Assembly: GCA_016290335.1 (NCBI GenBank)
Contig: JAEETM010000002.1
Coordinates: 29,674 to 93,673, forward strand
Length of the DNA stretch: 64,000 nucleotides
From: Treponema sp.
GTDB taxonomy: Bacteria > Spirochaetota > Spirochaetia > Treponematales > Treponemataceae
Reading direction: 5' to 3'
Each line of letters opens with the position of its first letter. Within the stretch, counting starts at the first letter, position 1. Shown one piece after another: positions 1 through 8,951 of the stretch. The position numbers were made by a program, and so were the translations under genes. A model generated the notes under the pieces. The model had not been told where the DNA came from. It worked only from the letters and a program-made list of their open reading frames with translations, and searched no databases.

Positions 1-576
1 TGTGGTATAGGCCGCAGTGGAAAAATGTTCGCCTTTGAGTATGCCGGAATTGTGCCGGATGTTATTCTTTCTTCAAAGGCAATCGGTGGTTCGCAGCCTC
101 TTTCAATCGTAATCTATAATAAAAAACTCGATAAATGGACAGCCGGTGCACATGCGGGTACTTTCCGCGGAAACCAGCTTGCAATGAAAGCGGGAACAAT
201 TGTTCTTAATCGGGTTTCACAGCCTGACTTCCTTGCTGACGTTGTAAAAAAAGGCGAAATCATTTACAAGAGAATGTCGGAGCTTAAAAAGAAAGTTCGC
301 ATTATCGGTGATATTCGCGGTAAAGGCATGATGTTTGGAACAGAGTTTGTAAATCCAAACGAAAAGCCAGATATGCTGGGCTCTTATCCTGCAAGCGGCG
401 AAATTGCAGCTCTTGTTCAGAAAAAATGCTTTGAAAACGGACTTATCGTAGAAAAAGGCGGACGTTTCGGCTCAGTTATGCGCTGTCTTGGTCCACTTAA
501 TGTTTCTTACGAGGATTTGAACAAAGCTCTGGATATCTATGAACGCTGCATTATAAAAGTAGACAGCCTTTACTGA
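1..576 (+). CDS. Class III aminotransferase, 3' part (probable diaminobutyrate aminotransferase)
   Basis: The gene runs in from the left edge; frame 1 is open from base 1 and reads CGIGRSGKMFAFEYAG, then PDVILSSKAIGGSQPLS. This is the class III PLP aminotransferase region with the Schiff-base lysine in SKAIGG. The remaining 191 residues are the C-terminal part, ending in RCLGPLNVSYEDLNKALDI. Substrate choice cannot be read directly. Diaminobutyrate:2-oxoglutarate aminotransferase is inferred because a diaminobutyrate decarboxylase-like gene follows on the same strand, the usual pair for making 1,3-diaminopropane. An ornithine or other omega-aminotransferase is the alternative. The stop codon overlaps a palindromic repeat (575-602). 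Confidence 0.75.
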   Translation, partial: CGIGRSGKMFAFEYAGIVPDVILSSKAIGGSQPLSIVIYNKKLDKWTAGAHAGTFRGNQLAMKAGTIVLNRVSQPDFLADVVKKGEIIYKRMSELKKKVRIIGDIRGKGMMFGTEFVNPNEKPDMLGSYPASGEIAALVQKKCFENGLIVEKGGRFGSVMRCLGPLNVSYEDLNKALDIYERCIIKVDSLY

Positions 577-602
577 TTGTCGTATCAAGTACGACAATGA
601 CA
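575..602 (-). repeat. Palindromic intergenic repeat family A, diverged copy
   Basis: A 28-base element with stems TTGTCGTA and TACGACAA around TCAAG. It fits the reverse orientation of the family found at 656, 34654, 40845, 40880, 41646 and 54769, with the inner GGG/CCC replaced by GTA/TAC. It overlaps the stop codon of the aminotransferase. A decayed half copy (ATCATTGTCGTA) lies just downstream near 615. Confidence 0.7.
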
Positions 603-655
603 GTCTAGTCAAATATCATTGTCGTATTTTACAAATGTCATCGAAGTTGACCAAA

Positions 656-683
656 TGTCATATTCGGGCTTGACCCGAATATC
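656..683 (+). repeat. Palindromic intergenic repeat family A (28 bp)
   Basis: Sequence TGTCATATTCGGGCTTGACC followed by CGAATATC. The arms ATATTCGGG and CCCGAATAT form a 9-bp stem with a CTTGA loop. This copy lies in the 5' leader of the decarboxylase gene, 8 bases before its Shine-Dalgarno sequence, so it could form a hairpin in that mRNA. Near-identical copies occur at 34654, 40845, 41646 and, with a TTGTC stem, 40880 and 54769. Confidence 0.9.
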
Positions 684-699
684 TTTCCAGGAGCAAAAA

Positions 700-2148
700 A
701 TGAATCTTTTCCTTACCTCAAATAATGCGGATATTAAACAGTATAAAAATATCCTCGGACAGATTACAGAAGAAATAACAAAAGCTTTCTGTGATGATAA
801 AGCCTATTCCGGGCTGACTCCACAGGAATTAAAGGAAATAATTCACGAAAATACAATTCTCCCTGAAAAAGGACTCGGCTGGGAAACCGTTTTACAAAAG
901 CTTAAGGAAAAAATCCTGCCAAATCTCCTAAGGACACCTTCTACAGATTATATGGCTCATCTTCACGGTCCTTCACTTATAGAAACAATTGCCGCAGAAG
1001 CAATAATTTCAACGTTTAATCAGTCAATGGACAGCTGGGACCAGTCTCCTGTTGCTACAGAAATTGAAGTTGAAACAATCCATAATCTTTGCACCCTTTA
1101 CGGTTACGACAGCACAAAATCAGACGGAGTTTTCACCAGTGGCGGAAGCCAGTCAAACCAGACAGCTATAATTCTTGCCCGCGACTGGTTCTGCAACGAA
1201 AAGCTCCATTATGATGTCAAAAAATATGGACTAGATGAGAAATGTTCTAAGCTAAGAATGTACACCAGCGAGATTTCTCACTTCTCCATGGAAAAATCTG
1301 CACATATTTTGGGCTTAGGCTATAAATCCGCAGTAAAAGTACCTGTAGATAAAAACAAAAAAATGGACCTTACTGCCCTTCGCAACCTCATTGCCCAGGA
1401 CAAAAAAAACGGCAACATTCCATTCCTTATTGTTGCCACAGTCGGCACAACTGATTTTGGAAGCATTGACCCTTTAAAAGAGCTTGCCCAGATTACCACA
1501 GCAGAAGGTATGTGGCTCCATGCAGATGCAGCATACGGCAGCGGTGTTATAATGTCGCAAAAATATAAATCCCGTGTTGCCGGCTTAGAGCTCTGCGATT
1601 CAATCACTGTAGATTTCCATAAAATGTTTGTTATGCCAATTTCATGCAGCGCAGTACTTGTAAAAGACGGAAGCACCTTTGATGCCCTTACAATCCACGC
1701 AGATTACTTAAACCGCGAAGAAGATGAAGAAGACGGCTATACTAACCTTGTAGATAAATCACTCCAGACAACTCGCCGTTTTGATGCATTAAAAGTCTGG
1801 ACAAGCTTCCAGATGCGCGGAAAGGATGGCTGGAATCAGATTATAAATACAAGTATGGAAAACGCAGCCTATCTTTACGAAAAGCTTTACAACGATAATT
1901 CCTTTGCCGTTGTCTGCAAGCCAGAAATCAGCTCTGTTGTATTCAGATATTCAAACGGAAAAGCAGAACTGTGTGATGAAATAAATAAAAAAATCCGACG
2001 TAAGCTTATTCACGAACACGGAATTGTAATCGGTCAGACAGTAAGCGACGGAAGAGTTTGCCTTAAGTTTACGCTTTTAAATCCGCTCATAACACACGAA
2101 AAACTTGATGAACTGATAGTTCTGATAAAAAAGCTTGCGGAACAATAA
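700..2148 (+). CDS. PLP-dependent decarboxylase, probable L-2,4-diaminobutyrate decarboxylase
   Basis: A 482-residue group II PLP decarboxylase. Visible hallmarks are FTSGGSQSNQTAI (phosphate binding), HADAAYGSG (PLP-ring aspartate) and VDFHKMF with the Schiff-base lysine. Family members decarboxylate diaminobutyrate, glutamate, tyrosine or aromatic amino acids. The upstream class III aminotransferase points to diaminobutyrate to 1,3-diaminopropane plus CO2, a polyamine route. The frame is open upstream to 619, but ATG at 700 is preferred because CCAGGAGC lies 7-13 bases before it; the upstream part is repeat-derived sequence. The gene is convergent with the GH57-like gene, 50 bases away, and no strong terminator is visible between them. 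Confidence 0.82.
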   Translation: MNLFLTSNNADIKQYKNILGQITEEITKAFCDDKAYSGLTPQELKEIIHENTILPEKGLGWETVLQKLKEKILPNLLRTPSTDYMAHLHGPSLIETIAAEAIISTFNQSMDSWDQSPVATEIEVETIHNLCTLYGYDSTKSDGVFTSGGSQSNQTAIILARDWFCNEKLHYDVKKYGLDEKCSKLRMYTSEISHFSMEKSAHILGLGYKSAVKVPVDKNKKMDLTALRNLIAQDKKNGNIPFLIVATVGTTDFGSIDPLKELAQITTAEGMWLHADAAYGSGVIMSQKYKSRVAGLELCDSITVDFHKMFVMPISCSAVLVKDGSTFDALTIHADYLNREEDEEDGYTNLVDKSLQTTRRFDALKVWTSFQMRGKDGWNQIINTSMENAAYLYEKLYNDNSFAVVCKPEISSVVFRYSNGKAELCDEINKKIRRKLIHEHGIVIGQTVSDGRVCLKFTLLNPLITHEKLDELIVLIKKLAEQ

Positions 2149-2198
2149 AAAAGTTTCGCTCAGACAATAAGTGTAAATAAGTGTAATTGATTAAAGCT

Positions 2199-4202
2199 TT
2201 ATTTCGCCTTTGTTTTCTTTACAGTTGTAATTGTAAAGTTAATTGTTTTTTCAGTTTCCATACCAGGTTCAATTTCTACATTCCAGAACATAGTATTTAA
2301 GAATGTCATATGAACTGGTACAATGTTTTCTCCGTTGAAATCAGGACGTTTAAAAATCATAGGATAGTAACAGAAATTGCAGTTTTCATTCGGTTCAAAT
2401 CCAAAGGAAATACCGCTTTCAGAATCTGTAAGACGTATTGTATTTACATTAGAAAGCTTGTTGCTGCGGTTTAAGGCTTCTGTGCTCTTATCAGCTTCTA
2501 TAACAAGCTTTTCATCATTATCAATAACTTCAAGATTATAATAGGTTAAATTATCTGAATCAAAATTAGTATGAGCAAAATTGTTTTCTACCGCAAAAAC
2601 AGCCTTAAAAGGTCTGTCGCTGTCATTCTTCAAAATATATTGAATAATCATTCCGTTTGAATTGATTATGTATTTTTTGCGGAGATAAAGCTTTTGCTTT
2701 GTCGGCTTAAACACTGCTTCGGCATAAAGCTGAACCTCATGGTGATTCTGTGCATATTTTAATTCCGAATACCGTATTTTCGAGAAAACACCATCACCGG
2801 CCGGTTTTGCGGAAATGTATTTGTCAAAATCTTCTTGAGTAAAAATATGGTCAATAAACAATCCGCGTTCGTAATCATCTGAATAACCGTCGTATTCCTG
2901 AACCCGAGAATAATTGTCTGCATAATTTCCTGTATTTTTTAATACTTCAAGCTCCTGAATTGCTCCACCCATAAGTGAAATAAATGCAAAATAATTCTGC
3001 ATACGGCAAACATATTCATCAAGACCATCGTAATTATAATCAAAACAGTTTACAGATTCTGTAAAATTGGAGTTTTCACGGAGGATTTTTTCAACCTCCA
3101 TAAGGTTCTTATAGGCAAGCTGTCTGTCTTTTGTGTTAAAGAATATTCCTTTAGGATTACATATTAAAGCAATTCCATTCTGTGCCTGCCACAGCTTTTC
3201 CCTGGCTGCTTTCTTGCGCATTTTATCTTTCTTATACATATTCACAAGCATGCTCATATAAATCACTTTATTATAAAGCTTGTGACTGAGAGGATAAGAG
3301 TTCATAAAATCACTGACAGTAACTGAATAATTCTGTTTGTTTTCTGCATCTTGAACAGTCTGATTTGTCCACTTTGCAATAGTACTGTTTATGCCGGCAG
3401 AAATATTATATGGGATTCTTGTAGAAACCTTTTTGCCATAAATACAAGGTGTAGAAAGATTGATTCTAGTCTCGTTGTTTTTCAGATAATCCAGTAAAGC
3501 TTCAAACCAGCCCTTTTCCATCAATGACTTAAAGTGCTCGAGATTAAAACTTATATTTACAATTCTTTCCGGTTCATACTGGAGATATGTATCTTTCTTT
3601 TCAACCTTCTCTACCTGCTTGATTATGTTCTTAATAAAATCTTCAGGTGATGTTTCATCATCTGGTAAAAGATTATCATAGTAAGGATAAATGTCTACAG
3701 ATTTTCCTAAATCACTCATTATGATTGGCAGGAATCTACGTTTATCTGGCGGAATAAGGCTGCTTTCAAGCAATGAATATTCAATACCGCAGCTCTGCAG
3801 GCTGTTTACTAATGATGAATCCCAGCAATCTTCAAAAAGAGAAATACCACGCGGACGATTACCTGTTGTCTGACGTATTTCTGCAGAAAGTAAATCTATC
3901 TGACCGGTTCGGTCAACCGGATAAATCAAAGGAAGGACCGGAGCATAAAAACCACCGCCAAGTATTTCTACCTGTTTTCGTGCAACGAGATCTTTTAAAA
4001 TTGAAATAAACTCATTTCTTTTCTTTTTAAGATACTGTAACTGAGGCCCTGTAAAAGATAATGATAAAGAAAAAGACTGATTTGAATATAAAAATCTTAT
4101 TAAAGGCTTATATACACTCTGATAAGCTTTATCAAACTCATCCAAAGCGGTAAAAGTATTTGTAAACGATTTTAAACTAAAACAAACGTATATCGGATTC
4201 AT
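2199..4202 (-). CDS. Divergent GH57-family protein (alpha-amylase / 4-alpha-glucanotransferase-like)
   Basis: A 667-residue protein with the GH57 barrel pattern: VEILGGGFYAPVLPLIYPVDR near residue 80, RPRGISLFEDCWD near 117-127, then GIEYSLLESS. The C-terminal half resembles the beta-sandwich domain of family 4-alpha-glucanotransferases. The nucleophile-equivalent Glu124 is present. However, the first GH57 signature (a His-X-His-Gln-Pro type) reads NPIYVCFS, and the region holding the acid/base Asp (usually DGEKFG) reads NLEHFK with Asn220. Either catalysis is altered or the protein binds glucan without hydrolysing it. No signal peptide is visible, so it is probably cytoplasmic. ATG at 4202 directly follows AAGG, an unusually short spacing; TATATT five bases upstream could be a -10 box. 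It lies 93 bases beyond the Rnf-like operon on the same strand. Confidence 0.65.
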   Translation of the reverse strand: MNPIYVCFSLKSFTNTFTALDEFDKAYQSVYKPLIRFLYSNQSFSLSLSFTGPQLQYLKKKRNEFISILKDLVARKQVEILGGGFYAPVLPLIYPVDRTGQIDLLSAEIRQTTGNRPRGISLFEDCWDSSLVNSLQSCGIEYSLLESSLIPPDKRRFLPIIMSDLGKSVDIYPYYDNLLPDDETSPEDFIKNIIKQVEKVEKKDTYLQYEPERIVNISFNLEHFKSLMEKGWFEALLDYLKNNETRINLSTPCIYGKKVSTRIPYNISAGINSTIAKWTNQTVQDAENKQNYSVTVSDFMNSYPLSHKLYNKVIYMSMLVNMYKKDKMRKKAAREKLWQAQNGIALICNPKGIFFNTKDRQLAYKNLMEVEKILRENSNFTESVNCFDYNYDGLDEYVCRMQNYFAFISLMGGAIQELEVLKNTGNYADNYSRVQEYDGYSDDYERGLFIDHIFTQEDFDKYISAKPAGDGVFSKIRYSELKYAQNHHEVQLYAEAVFKPTKQKLYLRKKYIINSNGMIIQYILKNDSDRPFKAVFAVENNFAHTNFDSDNLTYYNLEVIDNDEKLVIEADKSTEALNRSNKLSNVNTIRLTDSESGISFGFEPNENCNFCYYPMIFKRPDFNGENIVPVHMTFLNTMFWNVEIEPGMETEKTINFTITTVKKTKAK

Positions 4203-4295
4203 CCTTAAATATACGGTTCCCCACCCAAAGCTAATTTCCCCCTACCGCTCTGTTCTCCTGTATATTAAGTTTTTATAATAACTGTTATTTAATTG

Positions 4296-4922
4296 TTATT
4301 TAAATCTTACGCCCTCTAATAGTGGCTTTATAATTTTATAGCAATATGCCCATATTTTAAAGTACTTTTTTTCATTCCATTCAAGTTTTTTTACTTTTTG
4401 TTTAGAATTACAGCTTGTTAAATCATTTTCTGTATTTGTACAAAGGGCAAGCTCTTTTGTAGTTTTAGGTACAAGCTTTATTATTTTCTTTGGACAAACT
4501 TCTGCACAAATACCGCATCCAATACAGCTTGAAGTTACAACTGCTGTCTTGTTTTTTATAACTATAGCCTTCTGAGGACACGCTTTTGCACAATCCCCCA
4601 AACCAATACAGGCAAACTTACAGTCTGTACCCGAATCGCTTAGGGAGTTTACAAGAAAGCAGGAATGCTCAGAATTAAAGATTTCCCTTTTGCAATTAAA
4701 GGTTTTATCACAGGCACAAAGAACAACAGCCTTATTTTCATTAGGAACAAAGCTTTCTCTTTCAGGCTTGATGTAATCCTTTTCAATATCAGAAATTACA
4801 GGGTCTTCTTTTACATCCTTTAAGTTCTTTCTAATTGATGGAAACAGAATGTAAAAAAGAAACAGAATCAGAAGAGTTGTTATAATTATGATTAAAATCA
4901 AAAGTATTGTGTATAAAATCAT
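4296..4922 (-). CDS. rnfB: RnfB-like ferredoxin subunit, truncated N-terminal cluster domain
   Basis: A 208-residue protein with one N-terminal membrane helix (residues 1-28) and an RnfB-type Fe-S region. Cysteines 101, 105, 111 and 115 (CKFACIGLGDCAKACP) and 133, 136, 139 and 143 (CIGCGICAEVCP) would bind two [4Fe-4S] clusters. In Rnf complexes RnfB takes electrons from ferredoxin. The usual LPGxxCGxCG domain after the helix is missing; only scattered cysteines 69, 71, 77 and 88 precede the clusters. It is the last gene of the cluster and overlaps the RnfA-like gene by 4 bases, so translational coupling is likely. Confidence 0.75.
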   Translation of the reverse strand: MILYTILLILIIIITTLLILFLFYILFPSIRKNLKDVKEDPVISDIEKDYIKPERESFVPNENKAVVLCACDKTFNCKREIFNSEHSCFLVNSLSDSGTDCKFACIGLGDCAKACPQKAIVIKNKTAVVTSSCIGCGICAEVCPKKIIKLVPKTTKELALCTNTENDLTSCNSKQKVKKLEWNEKKYFKIWAYCYKIIKPLLEGVRFK

Positions 4923-5479
4923 TTTATTACCTCTGGATTAAGCCAAATTACATCCCAAACAGAAATAATGAATATCAGAATTGCAATGAACAGAAGGAAT
5001 CTGCTGTAGAATTTTTCTTTTGAAATATTATCATCTCTGGATCTTTCTTTGAATGAATAAATGAACGGACACAAAAGTACAAGTGCTGCAAGACAGCTTC
5101 CCGAAATAACAAGAGTGTTCAAAAGCGAAGTACTTTCCATAACTGATAAAAGAATTATCAGATAGCTGAACAAAAACTCTGAGGTTGATTTATTTGTGGT
5201 GATTCTTGTGAGCGCTTCCATAAAGGTTGTTACGCAGGTGTAGAGTAAAAAGCATACAACCGGAAACAGCTCAACTATATGAAGCGGTATGAGAATCATT
5301 GATGTAAGCAGCCAGGAGAAAACTGTAGAAAGCAGAATCGAAATAATAACCTTTATCATATAAGTTATTGTCTTTGTTTTGAAAAGGTTCAGATCGATTA
5401 GCTGATTTATACCTATTCCGTAAAAAAGAATTGTACTGGCAAAGCAGGTATAATATAAAAAGGAACTTAAAAGACTCAT
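4919..5479 (-). CDS. rnfA: RnfA-like integral membrane protein
   Basis: A 186-residue protein with about six hydrophobic helices, the size and topology of RnfA/NqrE. The assignment rests mainly on size, topology and position between the RnfE-like and RnfB-like genes, with which it overlaps by 4 bases on each side. Canonical RnfA has cysteines in GICPFLG and in TNCAVLG that hold an intramembrane Fe-S cluster with RnfE. Here the N-terminal part has a Cys at residue 12 in a different context (YYTCFAS), and the second motif is replaced by LIILLSVMES. The electron path across the membrane may therefore differ from known Rnf or the subunit may no longer carry electrons. Confidence 0.6.
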   Translation of the reverse strand: MSLLSSFLYYTCFASTILFYGIGINQLIDLNLFKTKTITYMIKVIISILLSTVFSWLLTSMILIPLHIVELFPVVCFLLYTCVTTFMEALTRITTNKSTSEFLFSYLIILLSVMESTSLLNTLVISGSCLAALVLLCPFIYSFKERSRDDNISKEKFYSRFLLFIAILIFIISVWDVIWLNPEVIK

Positions 5480-6093
5480 TTAGATTCCTCCGCTTTTTTT
5501 ACAATGTCTGTTCTGTTTCTGTAGAACGAGTGAATTGAAAGAAGTATTGCAGAAAAAATAAGGGCACCCGGAACAGAAGCAATTATTGAAAAAAGTCCTG
5601 TTCTTTCTGCCTTGATTATTACTTTTTCGTAAATCTGGTGGCCGGTACCAAAGAAGGTAAAAGTTCCGTAACCAAAAATATCTCGTACAAGGAAAAATAA
5701 AAGAGCGAAAACAGAATAAATCAGGGTTTGAATCATATTCTTATTAAGACGCTCTGAAAGCTTTTTTTCTGTATCTGAAAAAACATAACCGATTGAATAA
5801 AACGAAAGCGGTATTACATAAATTAAAAAGCCGAGTGTAAGGACAATCTCTGGCTGCATAAGAATGATTATCTGCCTGTACAGGATTGTGGCGGCCAGCA
5901 TTAAAAACAATACTGTTACACTCTGCAATTCATCCAGTTTAAGCTTTTTTACAAGCGAAACAGATAAGGTTCCCATAAGAACAATAAAGTTTAATTCAAC
6001 TACAAGTACAAAGCCATAAACAAAACGGCCGGGAGCAAGAACAAGCATCATCAAGGCTGTGGCTAAAAAAACATAAGTAGATTTTCTTTTCAT
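5476..6093 (-). CDS. rnfE: RnfE-like integral membrane protein without cysteines
   Basis: A 205-residue, six-helix protein. The segment FLVRDIFGYGTFTFFG matches the conserved Arg-Glu/Asp-(L/I)-hG-x-G end of RnfE/NqrD, which supports the assignment. No cysteine is present anywhere in the protein, whereas RnfE/NqrD normally contributes two cysteines to the membrane [2Fe-2S] site it shares with RnfA. The start has a GGAG-type site (rc GAGAGGAGAA) 4-5 bases upstream. It overlaps the RnfA-like gene and lies 10 bases after the RnfG-like gene. Confidence 0.65.
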   Translation of the reverse strand: MKRKSTYVFLATALMMLVLAPGRFVYGFVLVVELNFIVLMGTLSVSLVKKLKLDELQSVTVLFLMLAATILYRQIIILMQPEIVLTLGFLIYVIPLSFYSIGYVFSDTEKKLSERLNKNMIQTLIYSVFALLFFLVRDIFGYGTFTFFGTGHQIYEKVIIKAERTGLFSIIASVPGALIFSAILLSIHSFYRNRTDIVKKAEESK

Positions 6094-6103
6094 TTTCTCC
6101 TCT

Positions 6104-6574
6104 CTATTTACCTGTTTTTCCGATTATCTGTGGAATCTTATTTTTCCAGTATTCAATCTGTTTTTCTGAATAATTATTCTGTAAAAGAAGATTTATTCTG
6201 CCGTGTAAAGATGAATAACCTATAAAGCTTACGTTATTTTCACTGTCGCAAACAAAAACAACTGCAAGGGGACCGTATAAGGTAGCACTTCTTATGATTA
6301 CAGCATCATAAAGTTCGCCGTTACGTCTGTTTCTTGCTTCATAGCAGGCAGCATTCATACATACAGGATTTTTAATCGGCTTGCTGTTTCCTACTGTCCA
6401 CTGGTTGGAATCATAATCATCAAGAACTCTCTCAATTGAAACCTTAAGATTGTTATTCCACGATTTTTTTGAAACAAGAGAAAAGTAAACAAGAATCATC
6501 AGGACAAGTGCAACTATACCTATAAATATTCCGTAATTCTTAAAAAATGTTTTATAAGAAATATCATCCATCAT
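6104..6574 (-). CDS. rnfG: RnfG-like FMN-binding-domain protein lacking the flavinylation motif
   Basis: A 156-residue protein with one N-terminal helix (about residues 13-33) and a small periplasmic domain. LYGPLAVVFVCDSENNVSFIG resembles the GYGGPI..v..d..G.I strand pattern of the FMN-binding domain in RnfG/NqrC. The SGAT(S/T) motif whose Thr carries covalent FMN is not seen, and the protein ends about 40 residues short of typical RnfG. ATG at 6574 starts MMDDIS; a second ATG follows immediately. The assignment depends strongly on position between the RnfE-like and RnfD-like genes. Confidence 0.55.
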   Translation of the reverse strand: MMDDISYKTFFKNYGIFIGIVALVLMILVYFSLVSKKSWNNNLKVSIERVLDDYDSNQWTVGNSKPIKNPVCMNAACYEARNRRNGELYDAVIIRSATLYGPLAVVFVCDSENNVSFIGYSSLHGRINLLLQNNYSEKQIEYWKNKIPQIIGKTGK

Positions 6575-6589
6575 TTTTCAATACATCCT

Positions 6590-7651
6590 TTACAAGTTTA
6601 CTGTCTGCTTTAATAACAGGGCTTCATTTCTTTTTTCTTCTACAACTCTAATAAGAAGATTAATAACATTGCATATAACAACTGTATAAATCATACCGAT
6701 TGGAGAAGTTCCGCAGCCGGCTATTGCAAATGCAAGCACTCCGGCTAAAACTCCATATAAAATCTTTCCACTAACCGAAACTGGATGTGTGCCAAACCAG
6801 CATAAGAGGAAGAATGCTGTAAACAAGGTTCCACTTGTATTAAGTGCCAGTATCACGTCTCCCTGATTCACTACTCCACCAACAAGAATCGGGAATAAAA
6901 TCCTTACAAGCAGAGCATAAGTAAAAATAAAGATAAAAGGAATTATTCCTGAGTAATAATCATCTGCATATAAAACTACAGAAGCAAGCAAGGTGAGCAG
7001 ATTAAACCTGAAGGCTGGGATTATTGAATGAGTATCGCATAGTAAAGAAATATAGCCTTCCGGTAAAGTTACTTTAAGCCAGGAAAAAAGAGTGTTATTC
7101 AAAAAGTTTGTAATAAAAGTATCAAAGCCGTAAACTGGGAATACTCCGTTATTAATCATAATTGTAGAAGGATTTTTCAAAGCAATTATATCTGAGGTAA
7201 TAAGAAAATCTGGGAAAAATCTTTTACCAATAAACCAGGCAATTATAACGGCTATAGCAACAATGTTAATCCAGGTGGTAATGCATTTTTCAAAAACAAA
7301 TCTGGAAAGAGTTATTACAAAAAAAGAAATACAGAAGGCTGTAAATACCGGATAAGTTTGTGGTAGAAGCATTCCAATTAGAATACCCTGAACAAGCGAA
7401 ACTATTCCGGTGTAAAGGTGGCGCCGGTAAACAAGATAACTTAAGGCAAAAGCAGCTAAAGCACCTATTGTTGTTGCAATTATTACATTTATGGCCTGGA
7501 AGCTCTTTGTTATAAAAAGCATTACAATCTGCAAAAGAAGAAGTACAAGTACCCTTATCATTACAGAAGAAATTGAAGGTGTTTTAAAAACAAAAGGATT
7601 CGGAGCAACTTTATTTTTTAGGATTTTGCTGTCTGAATAATTATTTTTCAT
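6590..7651 (-). CDS. rnfD: RnfD-like membrane protein
   Basis: A 353-residue protein with about ten hydrophobic segments. The order (cytoplasmic start with NPFVFKTPS, helix bundle, loop around 180-215, second bundle ending GCGTSPIGMIYTVVICNVINLLI) matches RnfD/NqrB. The loop where RnfD has a D-x-x-(S/T)GAT flavinylation site has no such motif; it reads INNGVFPVYG and LPEGYISLLCDTH. It overlaps the RnfC-like gene by 11 bases. In standard Rnf this subunit carries covalent FMN and part of the ion path; here the flavin is questionable. Confidence 0.7.
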   Translation of the reverse strand: MKNNYSDSKILKNKVAPNPFVFKTPSISSVMIRVLVLLLLQIVMLFITKSFQAINVIIATTIGALAAFALSYLVYRRHLYTGIVSLVQGILIGMLLPQTYPVFTAFCISFFVITLSRFVFEKCITTWINIVAIAVIIAWFIGKRFFPDFLITSDIIALKNPSTIMINNGVFPVYGFDTFITNFLNNTLFSWLKVTLPEGYISLLCDTHSIIPAFRFNLLTLLASVVLYADDYYSGIIPFIFIFTYALLVRILFPILVGGVVNQGDVILALNTSGTLFTAFFLLCWFGTHPVSVSGKILYGVLAGVLAFAIAGCGTSPIGMIYTVVICNVINLLIRVVEEKRNEALLLKQTVNL

Positions 7652-8951
7652 TCTTTTCTCCTGCGAGTTTTTCTTTTAAGATTGAAATTGTCTGTGTAAG
7701 AGGAAGTCTTGAAGGACATACTGAATTACAGAGTCCACATTCTGTACACAGTGCAACAGATTTTATAAATGCTTCCGGAACAGCTTTTCTGTCATTCATA
7801 TAAGCATAAATAATATCAGGCGAGATTTTTACCTGACAGGCAAAACGGCAGTTTCCGCAATGAATGCAGTTATAAATCTGATAGTCAAATATGTTTTTCT
7901 TTGAAATGAACTCAACAGATTTAACATTTTTTGTAATTGGAACATCCATGCTGTTTACAGAGCTTCCACAGACTGCTCCGTTTATAATAATCATTGAAGG
8001 TTCGTGTACAAAACCGCCAAGCTGAGTAACAAGCTCCTTTAAGGTAAAACCGATTTTAACCTTTAAGAAGCAGGATGCAGAAAGACAGTTTCCTGTGAGC
8101 TGTACGTAAGTAGAAATCGAAGGAACATCGTATACCAGAGCATTTTCTACGTTAAGCATTGTGTAGGAATCTGTAAAAAGATCTTTTGCAGAAATTGTAA
8201 AATCGCATGACTTTTTAAGGCTTTTATTAAAGCTGCTTATAATTTCTCTTTTATATCCTGCAGGATAATGATTTATGCGGTTTTTAAGAAGATAGATTTT
8301 TTGTCCTTCAATAAGTGCTGATATTTCATCAACGTTTGTTTTTACATCTGCTACAAGTACAATATTCCCTGTACCAATCATTTTTGCAGTAAGCTTTGCA
8401 CCTTCTATAATTTTTGCCGCATAAAACTTTGTCAAAAGCGAATCTGAAAGTCTGAGCTTATCTTCATCATAAAGCCTGATAATTAAAGTACGTTCTTTTC
8501 TGTTTTCCAGATTATTGATTTGCCACGAAAGAGATTCAGGTTTTGAGATTAAAAACGTATTTATGATTCCCTTATCAGCAATTTTTGTTAAAAGGTCCTT
8601 TGCAGGGATATTGGATAAATCTGCTTTTCTGAGTTTTTTACCGGTAAATGAAAACTTACCTTCCAGTTTGATTTTAACTGCTTTTTCATAATGGCCACTT
8701 GGAGTAAGCGTTGTTACAATATCAATAACTTTACCGGGAATTGGTGAATGGATTTTTGAAAAGCTTTCTGCTTCTCTGTCTGGAATTGCTATAACGTCGC
8801 CTTCCTGAACAAAATCACCTGCTTTTACAAGACAAAGATAATTACACTTTTTATCCTGCTTTAATTGAACGGTAACTACTTTTGGTAAAAAGGCATTTTC
8901 AGAAAACTTATATTTTTTCAGTTCTGTTGGTACAACCTGATAAGCAGCCAT
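7641..8951 (-). CDS. rnfC: RnfC-like Fe-S protein with two [4Fe-4S] sites
   Basis: A 436-residue protein with an N-terminal barrel-sandwich domain (VKAGDFVQEGDVIAI, then HSPIPGKVIDI), an SLBB-like region (about 295-340) and two ferredoxin motifs, CIHCGNCRFAC near 362 and CTECGLCNSVCPSRLP near 402. These are RnfC features; RnfC normally accepts or donates electrons at NAD(H). The glycine-rich GIVGLGGAGFP loop that binds NADH/FMN is replaced by KGIINTFLISKPE near residue 127, so nucleotide binding is doubtful. The clusters are intact. It overlaps its neighbours on both sides (1 and 11 bases). Confidence 0.8.
   Translation of the reverse strand: MAAYQVVPTELKKYKFSENAFLPKVVTVQLKQDKKCNYLCLVKAGDFVQEGDVIAIPDREAESFSKIHSPIPGKVIDIVTTLTPSGHYEKAVKIKLEGKFSFTGKKLRKADLSNIPAKDLLTKIADKGIINTFLISKPESLSWQINNLENRKERTLIIRLYDEDKLRLSDSLLTKFYAAKIIEGAKLTAKMIGTGNIVLVADVKTNVDEISALIEGQKIYLLKNRINHYPAGYKREIISSFNKSLKKSCDFTISAKDLFTDSYTMLNVENALVYDVPSISTYVQLTGNCLSASCFLKVKIGFTLKELVTQLGGFVHEPSMIIINGAVCGSSVNSMDVPITKNVKSVEFISKKNIFDYQIYNCIHCGNCRFACQVKISPDIIYAYMNDRKAVPEAFIKSVALCTECGLCNSVCPSRLPLTQTISILKEKLAGEKNEK

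Noticed and set aside
575..683. CRISPR-like repeats
   Set aside because: The repeats are palindromic, irregularly spaced, of both orientations and scattered across the window, with no spacers or cas genes.
1320..1676. Minus-strand open frame of 118 codons inside the decarboxylase gene
   Set aside because: Antisense to catalytic motifs of the decarboxylase; no start signals or family resemblance.
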